Origin: Enterobacteriaceae bacterium UBA3516 | Lineage (GTDB): Bacteria; Pseudomonadota; Gammaproteobacteria; Enterobacterales; Enterobacteriaceae | Direction of reading: 5' to 3' | NCBI GenBank assembly: GCA_002377245.1 | Contig: DFPL01000310.1 | Span: 1-5,185, forward strand | DNA: 5,185 bases | Translations under genes and position numbers: made by a program | Notes under the pieces: model-generated | What the model was told of the DNA's origin: nothing | Database searches by the model: none | Seen by the model: only the letters and a program-made list of their open reading frames with translations | In this document: positions 5,082 through 5,185 of the stretch, piece after piece | Numbering within the stretch: the stretch's first letter is position 1 | How the letters are laid out: every line of letters begins with the position of its first letter

Positions 5082-5182
5082 GTTTTCACCCTCTCCCTTT
5101 GGGGTGAGGGATCCCCATAAAATAATACGAGCACGGACAGTTCCCTCGCCCCACCGGGGAGAGGGCCAGGGTGAGGGGAAAC
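5082..5182. repeat. Imperfect intergenic inverted repeat (REP/BIME-like)
   Basis: The tract begins directly after the hpxB stop. CCCTCTCCC (5089-5097) is the exact reverse complement of GGGAGAGGG (5157-5165), and GGGGTGAGGG (5101-5110) matches the complement of CCCTCGCCCC (5143-5152) with one mismatch. Together they form arms of about 23 bp around an AT-richer centre (5112-5141). Each arm can also fold alone: CCCTC/GAGGG plus CCC/GGG at 5089-5110, and CCCTC/GAGGG plus CCCC/GGGG at 5143-5165. GTTTTCACCC (5082) and GGGTGAGGGGAAAC (5169-5182) extend the symmetry imperfectly. The CCCTCTCCC/GGGTGAGGG style is common between genes in enterobacteria. No T-run follows, so it is not a classic terminator, though it may protect the operon's 3' end. 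Confidence 0.8.
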
Positions 5183-5185
5183 ATG

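Noticed and set aside
5086..5110. Intrinsic terminator directly after hpxB
   Set aside because: A hairpin forms, but no T-run follows and the arms belong to the larger intergenic repeat.
1..5185. CRISPR array, insertion sequence, integrase or toxin-antitoxin genes
   Set aside because: No regularly spaced repeats, transposase-like or recombinase-like frames, or paired small genes were seen on either strand.

Overview
The window looks like a chromosomal segment of an enterobacterium. The first gene is a close DnaQ (DNA polymerase III epsilon) homologue followed by tRNA-Asp(GUC), the dnaQ-aspV order known from Escherichia coli and relatives. The DnaQ linker and C-terminal region differ at several positions from the E. 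coli protein, so I place it only at the family level (Enterobacteriaceae).

Layout. Positions 1-693 hold dnaQ without its first 13 codons. Positions 694-825 hold the tRNA promoter and a short leader with a perfect hairpin. Positions 826-902 are tRNA-Asp. Positions 903-1034 separate convergent transcription and carry two hairpin terminators. From 1035 to 5081 there is a compact allantoin-use module: an NCS1 permease on the minus strand (hpxC type) and, divergent from it across a 146-bp AT-rich control region, the plus-strand operon hpxS-hpxA-hpxB (GntR/FCD regulator, allantoin racemase, PuuE-type allantoinase). The window closes with an imperfect intergenic inverted repeat (5082-5182).

How the genes work together. 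The permease should bring allantoin in, HpxA interconverts (R)- and (S)-allantoin so that both enantiomers reach the enzyme, HpxB opens the ring to allantoate, and HpxS controls expression. The same gene set, hpxSAB plus divergent hpxC, is known from purine-nitrogen assimilation in Klebsiella pneumoniae. The urate steps and allantoate breakdown are not in this window, so the module needs partners elsewhere or excretes allantoate.

I do not see a wholly new system. The most interesting points are regulatory: two 11-bp GTATAC-centred direct repeats exactly 22 bp apart upstream of hpxS, matching TGTATACA palindromes inside hpxA, start-site corrections that keep this operator non-coding, a sigma-54-like element over the hpxC start, and the placement of the module directly behind a tRNA gene where E. 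coli has other genes.
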